Of a stretch of DNA of 64,000 bases, positions 10,241 through 23,148 are shown one piece after another (positions within the stretch are counted from its first letter, which is position 1; each line of letters opens with the position of its first letter). Origin of the DNA: Capillidium heterosporum (taxonomy: Eukaryota; Entomophthoromycota; Entomophthoromycetes; Entomophthorales; Capillidiaceae); contig WBMQ01000002.1 of the NCBI GenBank assembly GCA_016630905.1, positions 2,046,001 to 2,110,000 of the forward strand, in the 5' to 3' direction. The notes below the pieces were generated by a model, which searched no databases, was not told the origin of the DNA, and saw only the letters and a list, made by a program, of their open reading frames with translations. The position numbers and the translations under genes are program-made.

Positions 10241-11757
10241 ATGAGTAAACGAAGTTCAAGTCCAACTTTAAAAGCTCCCAGTTCAAAGAAAGAAATCCAT
10301 CCATTCTTCCTCAACACCAAGTCGGAAAGTAGTACCGAGCCTACGATGGATACCAAAAGAACTACAATAAGTTGGGAAATCTACAATAAAACTCTCCTAG
10401 TTGGAAACTTCAAATTCCCAACCAACTTTTCAGAACTAAATGTCAAATTACTTTTATTAGATTTGGATAATACGATTATAAAGGTTAAGGGGAAAGGTAA
10501 AATGCCGGCTCATAGGGACGATTGGGTGTTTCTCAATAGTAAAGTCAAAGATACTTTGAACGCGTACAGTGACAAAGGTTTCAAGTTAGTCGTGCTGTCA
10601 AATCAGCTTAGGCTTATGGAGAACGAAAAAAAGTATAAGGATTTCAAATTGAAGGTGGAAGATATCTTCAATGAGGTAACCTTATTTTTAAATGTATAAA
10701 GTTTTAATTAAAGGTACTAGATCGATATCCCAGTTTTAATTCTGGCGGCTACTTCTAAGGACAAGTATCGAAAGCCTTCCATAGGTTTCAAAGAGTATTT
10801 GGATAAAAAGATCGATGGTATCGATTGGAAGGAAGCTATATTCGTTGGGGATGCTGCCGGACGTGAGGCTAACTTCAAATTGAACTTGAGAAAAGACTTT
10901 GCCGACACTGACCTGTAAGTTTCTATTTTTTACAAGTACTGATAAGTATTTAGGAAATTTGCTTTAAACTCCGGTATCAAATTTGAGACTCCTGAGCAAT
11001 TCTACTTCAACCATAAAGATAACGAGCATGTAATTCAAGGTTTCCAACCCAAAGTTTATATCGAAAAAAGTCAACAACTGGAGAAAACCTATAAAGAAAT
11101 TTTAGACGAGGTTACCAACTTTGAGGTTATTCTGTTGGTTGGATACCCAGCAAGTGGTAAATCGAGTTTGTTCCACAACTCACTTAAAGCTTTGGGATTC
11201 AGCTATATCAATCAAGTAATTATTTTCTACCGTTTAACTTATATTTACGGATGATAATGCTGATGTTCTTTACTCTAGGATACTTTGAAAACGAAAGCTA
11301 AATGCCTAAAGATGATGGAAACCATGCTGGAAAATAAGGAAAAGGTGGTTATTGGTATCTTTTTAAAATTTATAGTTGTATTAAATCTTTTTCAGATAAT
11401 CTTAACACCGATGTCAGCTCGCGAAAACCCTATCTCAACCTCGCCAAGAAGTTTGGTAAGACTACATTAGCTTTAGTCGTCGACAGCGACTTTGACTTAA
11501 GTTATCATAACAACATGTATCGAGCTCACTTCCCAGTAAGTATAAATTCTTTTAAAGTTGATGTCTATCTAACATCTACATAGAAAGTAGGTCAAGAAAT
11601 TAGAAAGCCTATTGAAAAGGTCGTCTACTACACGTTTCGAAAGAACTTTGTAGAACCGGTATTATCAGAAGGCTTTCATAAGGTTTTGAAAATTCCGTTC
11701 GTACTTAGGTTTGAGGATTCAGAGGATAAAGAGCGTTGGATGATGTTTTTAAGTTGA
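10241..11757 (+). CDS. Bifunctional polynucleotide 3'-phosphatase / 5'-kinase (PNKP-type)
   Basis: Six exons: 10241-10675, 10721-10914, 10954-11215, 11279-11354, 11396-11535, 11584-11757; 426 residues. PNKP repairs DNA strand-break ends by removing 3' phosphate and adding 5' phosphate, in the nucleus. The HAD phosphatase domain has the DLDNT nucleophile motif (residues about 74-78), VVLSNQ, and FVGDAAGREANF. The kinase domain has a P-loop, GYPASGKSS, and a late VVDSDFD/HNNMYR region. No FHA domain is present, as in fungal Pnk1 types and unlike the animal enzyme. The N-terminus is basic and Ser-rich, with KKEIHPFF (residues 16-23), which resembles a degenerate PCNA-binding box. Introns are 39-63 nt; all junctions keep the frame. 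The first intron acceptor was set at CTAG 10720 because an earlier AG breaks the frame. Confidence 0.93.
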
Positions 11758-12112
11758 GTTGTAGTGAGGGTAGCTATTAAGTTTTAATAAATATGCTTTA
11801 GTCACTATTGTAAACAGATAATGTCAAGTTGAGTAAGTGCATAAGTATACTTTAGCCTAACTTGGTTGATAAATATCAGCTATAATTGAATGGAAGAACA
11901 CATAGAGACTGCATATTCGAATTGATTAAGCTATACTCCTGAAGAATATTATCAATATTTAACTAAACTTTACTTGGCTCGACTATGGTTAATATGTACA
12001 TAACTGTACTATTAGTTAAACCTATATAAATTATAGATACCGATAAGAAAGTGTTTTTATTAGATTCTAACTGTAGGCAATTAAAGAGTCTAGAATTTAA
12101 AGCTCAATATCT
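11758..12112. other. Convergent intergenic region
   Basis: AT-rich 3' flanks of the PNKP gene (+) and MATE gene (-). Nothing else seen. Confidence 0.5.
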
Positions 12113-13769
12113 TCATTCATCGTCCTCAACTCTTAATCGAAGCTGACACTCGACGATCAATTTTGGCCAATCGGTAGTTAAGACAGCTGTCACTAACGTG
12201 ATGGCACATAGTAGTAAAGCCAACGACAGACCATACCATAATCCGAACACGTTATGGCCAAAGTAAAAAGCCAACGTCAAACCTAGTGGCAATGATATAA
12301 AGTAGTAGCAGACAACGTTGGCAACAGCACCTAACTTTTGTCGGCCTTGACCTCTCAAAATACCACCGCAGACCCCCGACAGTCCATCCACCAGCTGGAA
12401 GAGTGCAGCTAGGGGTAACAACTGTTTCGATAGATCAGCTACATCGATATCATCGGTAAACAAGTTGGCCCAAAAGTCTCGGAACACATACAAAATCATC
12501 GAATTGTTCAAGGCAGCTAGGGTTGCCAACAGGATACCAGCGAAGGCACATAATCGTGCCCGATGGGGAGCAATCTCCCCAATCAAGTTACCCATGCGCG
12601 TCGAACAGGCGATGCCCAGGCTTAAGGGAACCGTGTAGGTGAGGTTGCACACACTCAAGTTGACGGAGTGGGCCGCCAATGACGTAGTCCCAAAGTAGGA
12701 TGCAGCCAGCCCCATAATTTCAAAGGCCCACCACTCCGAACATACCATGATTATACCTGGGATCCCCAACTTGAGGATGGGGCCCCAGTCCTCAAAAGCT
12801 TCGGTTGATAAACCATCCCAACATTGATAGCCGTCGATATACTTGATATACAGGATCCCAAACGCCATCAGAATCCAGTTGGTAATGGATACGGTTACGG
12901 CAGCCCCATCGAAACCCAGTGAAGTATATGGCGAGAAGATCAACAAATAGTTCAATAGCAGGTTGATAGGTATCGCAGCCAGTAAAATGTAGGTAGGTGC
13001 TTTCATTATTGACTGGGCCTGTAAATACTTTTTCAAGCATTCAAAGACTACGTAGGGTGGGGCCCCCAAAAGCAACACCTTCATGTATCTACCACAAAAG
13101 TTGGCCAGCTGAGGAGGCTGTCCGATAGCTAGTAAAATAGGTTCGGCATAGATCCACAAAAGGGTAATTGGCAGCAGAAACAGCAAGGAAATCAAGATGC
13201 CTCGCTGCAAGTAGATACCTACCTTGGACTTGGGTTCGTTGGAGGTGAAGGATTGGGAGCACAAGGTATCTAAGGCAGTTGCCATACCCATGGCAACCGA
13301 CCATCCCGTTACATTGGCGAACATATTGCTTAGAGCGGATGCTGCTAATTCAGTTGGGCCCTAACATTTTGCAAATAAGAAATAAACAGAAAAAAGGTAA
13401 ATAAATTTCAACATTTCAAAAAATGGTTACCAAATGTCCTAATGAATATACGGAAGCTAAAGGTATAGCGAACTGCAAAAGATAGGTAAAAGTTATAGGC
13501 AAGGCCAGCCGGAACAATAGGAAGCTTTCGGTTAATAGTTGGCTCGGCGTAGGATGAAATTCATCTAGGTTGGTGCCGTAGTAAGGGTGGTGGTAGTTGT
13601 TGATATGGTCAATGTACTTGGGGGTAGTTGACAAAAGCTGGGTTGACTCGGTCGGTGTCAAGGCGGTATCCAAACTTGAAGATGAGGTTGATGGACTTTT
13701 TAAATTGATGGGTTGGTGGGTTAAAGTTGCCGTGCTATCATCGTGTAGAGTACTCTGTTGTGAATTCAT
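12113..13769 (-). CDS. MATE-family multidrug/toxin efflux transporter
   Basis: Two exons: 13431-13769 (113 codons) and 12113-13360, with an intron at 13361-13430; 528 residues. The first exon encodes a polar, Ser/Thr-rich cytosolic tail and the first membrane helix (RLALPITFTYLLQFAIPLASVYSLGHLG). The second encodes the remaining helices, with typical MATE phrases: LAASALSNMFANVTG, GMATALDTLCSQSF (family: GxxxALDTLCSQAFG) and a mirrored second half (SRMGNLIGE, then DGLSGVCGGILRGQGRQKLGA). About 12 membrane segments can be counted. MATE proteins export organic cations or drugs in exchange for H+ or Na+ at the plasma membrane or vacuole; the substrate cannot be told. Length is typical for fungal members. 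Confidence 0.93.
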
Positions 13770-14948
13770 AATGTACTTGCTTCTAATTCTTTCTGTGTTT
13801 TCTGTCTTCTAGCTGTAAATTGGAATTATAAAGTCTAGGTTGGTGTTTCAACAAGTTGGTAGTATAGTCTAATTAGTTGTCCTCTTTCTAACTCTTGTTG
13901 CAGCGATAATGTCACTATTAAAAAATCTATAAACCTGAAAACAACAGACAAACTTTTGAAAGCTTCCTATTGTAAATTTAGACCCCTTTATAAATAGTAG
14001 GCTATTAATTAGTAAGCTAAGATCCGTTAAAGTTGTACAACAAAAAGTTTAGACTAAATCTTTTGGTACTTCACCAAACTTATAACTGATTTGAAGTATA
14101 CTGCCAAATCTAAGTTATTTTCTCACTATACCTCAACAAAGGATACCAAATCCGGAAATCTGGACTGCTAAATTTAGTTAATTTTAACGATAGATTTTTA
14201 CAAATTATGGAGAAGTGGGGGAGAAAATTTAATTGAAGCTTTTTGATTGGATCTGTAGGTTGATTCAGTTACTGTGCCCAATTGTTGGAAACTTGGTGGG
14301 AATTTTTTCCTTTATACATCTTCTCGGACTTTAAGTTTATCAACTTTGAAGACGAAGATGGCTACTGTAAACTTTACCTAGGCCTTTGTTGAAAGGCTGG
14401 TAACTCAACGTTTGGGGTTTATAACTTCATCCAGGTATTGGGTTTAGTTGATTAGTTTCCAATCATTTAATAAATCCACAATAGCTATTGGTGGTTTATA
14501 AAATGCAACTTTAAAGCTTACAGAATTTTGCTGGTTGCTGGGAATGTAATAGACGAGGAAAAGACTCATAATTGGATAAATTTAAGAAACAGTTGCCAAT
14601 AACAGAACATTCACACTATCTGACAAAAGTTGCCTTGAATTAGATGCTTTTCTAAAGTTGATAGATCTGAAAGGTAGACAATGAAGTGAAGTGCCAGTAA
14701 GCAATTGTAAGTTGAATAGTAAGGATTGTCAACTATGGGTATAATGAATGTATAGTAAGTTTTAAGGTATCGTTTGGTGAATTTTCAAATTTTATTATCA
14801 GTAGCTCTTTAGCTTCGCTTCAAAGTTTATGCATAGGATAGTATAAATTTGATGGCTCATAAGTTTAATGGTTATATATCATGACTCAGTTTCAACTTAC
14901 TCTAGCAATCCATTCTATACTCGTAAAATATTAGTAGAATGTCAGGCC
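13770..14948. other. No supported gene
   Basis: Upstream region of the MATE gene and AT-rich sequence; no frame with domain features. Confidence 0.45.
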
Positions 14949-16078
14949 TTAGATACATTCCAAAATAATCAAGGCGGTAGTAATTTCAAATTTAGAGTTC
15001 TTGCTATACAACAGATCCGTAAACATATTAGCAAGCATAGCCAGATCGTGGTCATTGTTAAAATAGTTCAATTTTTTCAAATATTCAGAGAATCCGTTAT
15101 ATACAGTGATATACAAACCTTGTCTATTGAACTTCAACTCCATCTCAGATAAAATTTTATTGTATACTACTTTGAAGTGGGTATCAATGCTCTTCAAAGC
15201 CTGTAGATATTCATTTTGAGTACATGAGTAACAAAGAATAACCAGTTCCTCAAAGTCTTTATGACCCAAGTTCCTTTAGCTACCAAAGTTTACCAGGTAA
15301 TACTTATAAGTTCAGTAGCCTGTGGAAAATCGGCTATGAATAGTACTAAGGTACCTTCAAATTTTAATTTAAAGATCTTCTGCATCGAAAAGTGATTAAG
15401 AGTTCGTTGGCTAAATTCCTGTACCATATAGCTTCATCTTTAGTAGCATTAGGATTAGTAGTTACGATAGTTGGGGATAAAGGCGATGCAAAAGGTAATC
15501 AATATAAAGTGAAGAAGGAAGTGGCAAAATCAATTGAACTTTGAGATATTTCTATTTGACAGAAACCATCCCCATTGACAACGGTGTTGAGTTTAGAATC
15601 GCTACCAAGTGTGAGCTGAGAAAGGTAGTTGTAGGAAATATTAAAATCACTTAAATATTTAGAGTTGATTGAAATTGTCGAAAGGTAAATCGCTGAGATA
15701 GACTTAGTAGGGGTTTGCTACTTTGAAATCAAATCAATTAGTACATTTTTGAAGAGAATCATCAAATCATAACTATGGCTGTACCATAGTCCGCTAAAGT
15801 GAGTTGGGTTAATCGACACCAGCCAGCCTTTTGAAGGAATCTACAAAGTGGAAGTTAGTTTAATTGATAGATTTCGTAAATTATCAAATTCTCAGATTGC
15901 AGAGTAAGCTTTCAATATGACTGATATCTGATAGTGTGATCGTTTGTTATAATCCTTCATAAGCTTGGAATCTATTAAAAATCAAATGACATTTAGACTG
16001 TAGTAAAGAGTTGATTTTATCGGAAACTTTGATGCTGAGTTGTTTAAAGTAGGATTAGTCGGTGGAGGTTACGATCAT
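14949..16078 (-). pseudogene. Decayed SABATH methyltransferase (copy A)
   Basis: On the minus strand, a start-like ATG at 16076-16078 opens a first exon resembling those of the intact copies, but a stop (TAA) interrupts it after about seven codons. The middle keeps SSIDFATSFFTLY followed by TGA (15499-15501) where the catalytic-site Trp of HWLP should be. The last 106 codons (14949-15269) are open and match the C-terminus of the intact genes (HKDFEEL..., HFKVVYNK..., LKKLNYFNND..., ending ILECI). Stops and shifts elsewhere make a functional product unlikely. It has the same three-exon ancestry as the cluster at 26.5-39.4 kb but opposite orientation. Confidence 0.87.
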
Positions 16079-19000
16079 TGTTGGAAACGCTAGGTTGAAG
16101 GTGAAAAATAGAGCGATGATAGAAATATATGTGCTTAGAAGAATTGGCTGACCCTATTTATAATAGCTAATGTTACTGTAATGAGCCCTTGTTATTAAGG
16201 GAAGGAAAGCGTAGTTATTGCAGAAGTCTCGTGGATGCATCTAAATATAAACAACAAAAAGAAGAATATTAGGAATTAATACTCCTTACAGTATAAAGAA
16301 AAGGTATACAAAATTGTATAGTTACCTAAATACAGCCTATCGAGTTAGAGTGCTCCTTTGATTCTATCAATATGATTAGGATTCTTTGCCAATATTAGTG
16401 CATAGTCCCTTTGACGACTGCTTTTATAATGATATTCTTTAACTTAAAATTCGAACTTTATCTAACTGATAACTTGGAAGTGTTGGATATATTTGCTTGA
16501 TTGTCAAACTTTAAACATATACCTACTTTCTTTAGAGTGTAACGTTTATTCCTTTAATCAATTCTTGAAAGTTTATGCTATCTTACCTTCAGTCCAATTG
16601 ACTACTTTTTATCTATGATATAGAGATTGAAAGCATTCAGAAAATTGAAGAAAGTAGTAAGATTTTCATCTTCATTTCCATTTGAAATGGTATTTGATGA
16701 GGCTGACAGATGAATACTACATTCAGCAAACTTCATCTTAGTTCCTACATCGGTAGTTAAACTACTTTTGATCCTAATGAGATATCTGGTTCCAATTCAA
16801 ACCTTTATCATCGATTAAGATACATTTACTCTCTCTTTCTAACATCCCTGTTTCAACCTATTTATAAAATAGTTGCCTACAGAAGGCCAAGTACAGGAAT
16901 CTAAACAAAGTTGAAACCTATTTAAGAATTTCATTTACATATCTATGTTTCAATATTTCTAATAATAGTACATTGGTTGAAGGTCAGGATCACGGCCAAG
17001 GTTTGGACAAAGATGCTATATGAATATAATTGAGAATAATCTGGTATTTGAATTTGTACGGAACTCCGTCTACTATTCTTCAAAGTCGAAAAGCCTTGCA
17101 AAGCCTGCACAATAAATACTCCAACTGGATACGTCTTTGTTTCACTGCAGTCGTTTTGGGTCGGAGTAATTATATATGTCTTATACTTCCAGGTCATCAG
17201 TTGAAACTCTGATCATCTCAGGTCCGTTTTCCCATCCGATACTTTATACTGCTCCTATCTGTTCATCTTCGAAAACCTATCCTAAATTTGTAGATAGGTA
17301 TAGGAGAAATTTTGTCCATAGTTTATTAATAATAAAGCTTATGAAGTACTAGTGCTGTACAAAATATACTGCACGATAAAGCCATTACCTATCTAACTAT
17401 TCCTACAATTAAAGCTCCGAATAGTTATCTTGGAAAAGCAATGTAAAGTATGTGAAGTTCCTTTATGGCTTATCAGTTTCGGCTGCTAAAAGTTATTCCC
17501 CAAGTGCCGAACGCTATACCATTTTTGGATTTAGAAAATGAAATGAAAACGCGAATTTCAGGGTTTTGGAATTGAGCTGTTCTGAAGGCTATACTCAAAT
17601 ATAGACCATTTTAATAAAATTACCTATATACACTAGGCAAATAGGTTTCCTTTAATTATGAACGATGGTTGAAAAAACCGAGAAACTTTGTGATTAGTAA
17701 AGGTGTTCTTTGAGATTTGTAATGAAAGTTTTCAAAGCTGAAAGAGACAAAGTAAACAAGTTGAAATTGGAGGTGGGAACTTTGGAGCAAAAAGTATAAT
17801 TGAGATAAATTGAAATTTTCATTAGATATACATAGCGCAGATACTCGCAATCATGTCGAAACTAAAATGTATTCATTCGTTTATTTATAAACTAGGACTA
17901 ATCGATTGATTGCGAACTTTTAAGAAGTCACGAGTCTCTATAAGTCTATTACACCTGATGAATGATGGAGTGTAAATATTATAAGATATGGATATCTATT
18001 TAAAGAAATGAATCCTCAGTTTTGTTAACAACTGATAATACTCCATATAAAATTTATCCGGTACCAAAATCTACATCGAGCTATTATCATAGGCATACTA
18101 TATTTTTACAACGCTAAAACGTACCAGGATCGTGGTATAATATTGTAGCTATGAAAATTGTTGTTTTCGATGACAGTTTAAAGTGCATCTGCATCGCGAA
18201 TAGTTTAATTTTTTCATATAAAGTGCGATGATATCAGTGCTGGACTGGTCGCCTTATATCATAGTACATCAATCCCGTTACGTTACCGATCTAAATCTTT
18301 TCAAACTTAGTGGCAACTAAAATTTTGATAGTAAACCAGAGTAAGCTAAAGTATATACCTTCAATCGAAGACATCGAAGGCTAGTTTAGTGAACAACCTA
18401 CCAAAATGAAGATAAAGGGATACTTGTACCAAGGCCAAGAAACTCCAGTAGCACCTAAAACTTAGGGTAGTTGATAGAAACTGGACCCTGAAATCTTTTC
18501 AAGTTAGAACTTTGTAAAGTGGTATGGGGAAAATTGTCCGTTTTCTAATAAATTTTCTTTAGGAGCGCCGTCACCAACTTCACCAAGTTGAATAAGTTGG
18601 GATGGGTCCCATACAAAAGATAGTGGAAAGTGCGTTTTAACTAGACTTTAAATGAAATCATACTGACTATTCTGCTTTTTAACAGCACGGTTTCGCACCT
18701 AGTACAAAGTTTCCATTTTCATACTTTCAACTGGCATCTTTGCTGACTAGGCTACGATGTATAAACCGATGCAAATAGGAAGCTGGATATTAGATCATGA
18801 CAGTAATAAACTAAACCCTTTTACCAATTAATTGGTATTTCGTTAAACTTTCTCCATCCTTTAGTTTTAGAGTTAAGTGGATCTTGGAGAAAAACTACTG
18901 CAGCCCCTCACCACTATAAAATGTAAAGCTTTGCAAAAACGCGAAATCCGTATAAATACCCAATTTGAGGCCTAATTGGGTTGGGAACTCAGATTAGCTT

Positions 19001-19158
19001 TATCGCCACTTTACAAAATCTCAAAAAAAGAAGCATATATAAGCTGGCATTTATCTCTTTCACATCTCACCAAAGTTTACATTCAAAATCTTTAACGAGA
19101 AATTCAAAAGTTTAGATATCCATCTCCATAGATCCCATCTGACAGTACAATATTTGCC
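16079..19158. other. 3 kb gene-poor region
   Basis: AT-rich with only short chance frames (for example 16943-17197 on -, 17656-17850 on -). TATA-like boxes at 18901-18910 and 18951-18958 belong to the arrestin gene downstream. No domain, RNA gene or repeat recognised. Confidence 0.45.
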
Positions 19159-20211
19159 ATGTTGAATACAATAAAGCATACCATCCGACCCATCAGAACC
19201 ACCTTAGAACTGGCCGAAGATACCGTGCATCTAACGGAAACGACCAACCCCACCAATCCAAAGTACTTGACTGGCCACATCAATCTCTTCGTATCCAAAC
19301 CGACAACAATAACCAAAGTCCAAGTTTGTTTTAAAGGTATCTTAAAGAACCGCGTCTGCCAAGATTTGAAGGAGTTCAAGCAGACACTGCCCCTATGCAC
19401 CAAGAACTTAGTTATCCAAACCAGTGCTGTTGACCTCCAAGTCGGTTACTACAAACTCCCCTTTAGTATTCCGTTGAATGGACAGCTTCCCGACAGCTGC
19501 AGATGCAAGCTGGGTAGTATAAGCTACTATGTACGGTCCAAAGTCCAATTTCTAAACACCTTCAACGTCAACACCACCTTCAGAAGGACACGAAAAGTGC
19601 AACTCTATCGAAACTTCAACGAAGGCCAGCCTTTCAACGACCTACCTTTACAGTTGAATAGTCTGTTACCATTTGGCCTTGATATCAAGAACCTGCACCA
19701 TTTGTACGGGCCTGAAGATGCGTTGAACTTCCAGCTAGCTATCGATGACAACGATGAAAATAATACTAACCGAACCTACAAGATCCAACAGCTTAGTTTC
19801 ACCTTACAACAATCTATCAAAACTAGGACCAAGAACGGAGTAAATGAACAAACCAAAGTCCTTAATATATCCAAACAGAAGGTCGACTTCACCCCAACTA
19901 CTAACATCAAACTTATCGAACAGACCATCAGCTTAACCAAACCTAATACTACTAACCAACAACCCCTACCTACATCCGATCCTTTTCCACTCCTAGCTAC
20001 CAATTACCACATTTTAATAGAAATTACTGCTAACCAACGTGACAATGAAGCTAAAGTTCAGTCTTTCAACGTCAAAATTCCGGTCAAATTCACCAGTTTG
20101 AACCGGAAATTCTTGGTACAGCAGTTGCCCAACTACTATAGACACAAGCACCATAAGGTACTACTGAAGGCTAACCCACCTAGTTATAACCAGGCGGTCA
20201 AGGAGGATTAA
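19159..20211 (+). CDS. Alpha-arrestin (ART-like) with C-terminal PPxY motif
   Basis: Single exon, 350 residues. The N-terminal half (about 10-150) is an arrestin_N fold: a beta-rich stretch with YLTGHINLFVSKP, KVQVCFKGILKN, then VGYYKLPFSIPL and CKLGSISYYVRSKV, as in fungal alpha-arrestins where LPFxfxLP and SCxxxxgxIxYxv are landmarks. The C-terminal half is the second beta sandwich and ends NPPSYNQAVKED; PPSY is a PPxY site for WW domains of Rsp5/Nedd4 ubiquitin ligases. Such proteins are adaptors that direct ubiquitination and endocytosis of plasma-membrane transporters. It is shorter than the large yeast ARTs, with no long disordered tail, and intron-free among intron-containing neighbours. 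Upstream CTATAAAAT (18903-18911) and GTATAAATA (18950-18958) are candidate TATA boxes. Confidence 0.85.
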   Translation: MLNTIKHTIRPIRTTLELAEDTVHLTETTNPTNPKYLTGHINLFVSKPTTITKVQVCFKGILKNRVCQDLKEFKQTLPLCTKNLVIQTSAVDLQVGYYKLPFSIPLNGQLPDSCRCKLGSISYYVRSKVQFLNTFNVNTTFRRTRKVQLYRNFNEGQPFNDLPLQLNSLLPFGLDIKNLHHLYGPEDALNFQLAIDDNDENNTNRTYKIQQLSFTLQQSIKTRTKNGVNEQTKVLNISKQKVDFTPTTNIKLIEQTISLTKPNTTNQQPLPTSDPFPLLATNYHILIEITANQRDNEAKVQSFNVKIPVKFTSLNRKFLVQQLPNYYRHKHHKVLLKANPPSYNQAVKED

Positions 20212-23148
20212 TTATTTTTAATAATGCATTCTTAATAAAATTATACTATTGTTATTATTGGCTCTTTTTCCTTTAGTATATCGCCTCTAATATATTATGA
20301 AATAAAATTTACTTGAAGGTCGTATAGGTAAAATCGATACCTACCTTCAATTCAACTTTTGACTCAGATTCAAATAAATCAAGGTTTCGTTTTGCCATTG
20401 TAGGTAGGTGGCCTATCCTTTACCATAAAGTTTACATGCGTTCCATATGAATTTTCTTCATAGAATTTTGGGATCAAGCCCCTACCATAAGTTGAAGGAA
20501 TTGGATGGTAGAGGTTTGGACGGAGACACGATAGATGGTGATATGGAGTAATGAAGACAAAGTTTCAGTATCTACTTCTGGACGTTGGTGGCTGATCATT
20601 AGTTTTTAATTTTAGTACTGAAAGCCTTCTGGATCGTTAGTGGTGAATATGGATTTGACGGGATTTCTGTTGGAACAGATTATGCTCTAAATTTAAAAAG
20701 TATTTACGGACAATTTTTAATGGAAAGTTGAAGTGTGGTCCCTTGAGGTACTAGATCAGTGGACCTTGGATTCACTTTATAAATAAACAGCTGTATAGAA
20801 CCTCCCCCTTATCTCCAAATCCACAACTCCGTACATTTTCTTTTATTTAAAGGCACCCTTACCCGCCTTATCTAAAAAGTGGGAACGGAAGACTCGGCTT
20901 CAAGGCTTTGGTTGGATTCGGAATAACTTTAACAGAAGTGTTCTACTTTTAAATCTAAATTAGATATTTTATCAGTTTACTGTACATTTTAGAAAATAAA
21001 CCAACGTTTATTCTTCAAGACGGCGTTGAACAAGATGGATGTGACTGCTTCAAAATGTACTTTTTAATAAGAGTTAAGGTCGCTGGTTTTAGACAAATCG
21101 ATATAAAAATTGGCAAGACTCAATAGTAAACGGCAAGGTAGTTTACCAGGGTTGGTGATGAGGGATAAGGTTTTAGTAATAACGTTACCGATGTCGTATT
21201 CAACCCCATATTTTCAAGTGAGGCTTTTTACTAAAACCGGAGTTTATTGGACTTGAACTAACCTATTTTAGATGCATTGCAATTTCGAGGCTTTATCTGG
21301 AAAATAAGGTGCATACATTTCAAAGGTTCAATACTTGGCGTTTTCATACCACTCCTATCCGCCCTTCAACTGGAATCTAGAACTTTCATGAGCAAAGCTT
21401 AATAAAAGGTTCGACTTCCAATCTTATAGATTATATGTGGTTATAAAGCGGTGGGTTGCTGAGGTATAGGGATCTAATTTGAAAAGTTTGGAAGGTGATT
21501 AAAAGAAATTCTGTTGGTAAGGCTTAATTAAATGTTTGGAATCCATATTATATTATGTGTAGTAGAAATGCCTTTATTTTAAAAACGCCCATTTAGAAAA
21601 GTTGAATGGGTTGCTTGAGTGGTGGTGGTAGAATTCCAAGTTGGAAATTTGTAATGAGAGTAGTTTGTTAATTTTAGTTGAACACTTGGAATCTTCAGTC
21701 ATCTATCGTACAAACCTAGCTACAACTTCGAAATGCTTTATAATGTTTAATTAGCATGATGAATGGGATTGCCAATCTAAAGGAACTGATTAATTGGATT
21801 TGATTTAAACACAATCTCCTAACCTGAAGATTATCAATCAAAGTTATCAATTCGCAAATTTGGATTTATCTATTTGCTATATTTATACTATGCAACTCAA
21901 GTTAGGATATTATTTATAGGAGGGCTTGACAAAAATAATAGAAAGCCTTCAAAGTAAAAGCTACTAATCTTGGTATAGGATTAGTATATGCAAATAAAGG
22001 TTTACATTCATATGCTAACTTTTGTGCTTTCAAGCTAAATCTTCGATATATCAATGCTATAAACCTCCTACCTAGTTGAAGACAATTCAGAAGAAAAAAC
22101 TAGTTACAGTATCAACTTAGTGTCGAGCCAGCTTGAGTAGAATGTATTGTATTATTTAAGGTGAATTTCCTATATAGTCCAAGATTTGGTAAGCATGTTA
22201 ATTAGCTCCATTGATTCTTTAATCAAAAGTAAATTGTCAAATTTATTAGAATTGAGCCATCAAGCTTCACAAATTTATTCCGATTTCTATTGAAGTTATA
22301 TGCCTAATTGATATAAAATGTTCCTAAGGCATCAGCCCAAATTATATTCTACCAAGCTCAAAAGATTAATGGTTGCGCTATACGCTTATGGGCGTCAATC
22401 TAAAACTACTAAACGAATAAAACTAAATTTATCAGATGCGGTAGTAAGCCTTACATGCTTTTGTACTCTTATTTTATTGATGGCATGTGCACCTTTTAGA
22501 AAACACTTGCTAAATCTGTTCAGTATTTCCGTTTGTAATACTTTTTCACTTATTGGTAAAACACAATTATTGAGACAATAGTATATTAAATTAAATGTAC
22601 ATCTTTAGCCCAAGATAAATGAGAACTTTTGCCTTTGAATCTGTTTATAAGAGTGTTAATTGTATACTTGCAGTAACTCTTTTGCCTTCAAGACCTGTAC
22701 GATTTTATCTCTTTGTAGCAAGACTTTATCCTAAATGTGGAAAATGAGAAAGGCTTTTAATTTATAGCTTGTTATGTATGTATTCTATCATAGATGCAAT
22801 AGTGCTATACAATAATAATAGTAAGTGGTAGTTTTAAAACCATCCATCCATCAAATGATCTTCAAGCTATTAGCTTGATAGAGGCTCAGCTGTCCTCTGC
22901 AGTTTAGAGAATACTATACAGGTTACCTACATAAAAGTATACATGGCCTCTGAAAGCTAAAGGTTCATAACTATACAACTACGCTATTAAAAGCTAATTT
23001 ATCACTCTTTTAAATGTTCATTAAAGCTAAAATATATTATATTTGCCAGTATTTAATAAGTTATACCAATACCGAGTAGTCTCACTATAAAAGCAGCAGT
23101 AAAAACTCACAAATAAATAAAGCCTCCGATTTCAAAATTTTCAATCAT
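20212..23148. other. 2.9 kb gene-poor region
   Basis: No supported gene. An 87-codon frame at 22318-22581 (+) starts with ATG but has no recognisable domain and looks like chance. The last 60 bp hold CTATAAAAG (23095-23103), the promoter relic of the pseudogene that follows. Confidence 0.45.

Noticed and set aside
22318-22581. 87-codon ORF as a gene
   Set aside because: No domain, promoter or paralogue; in AT-rich DNA such frames arise by chance.
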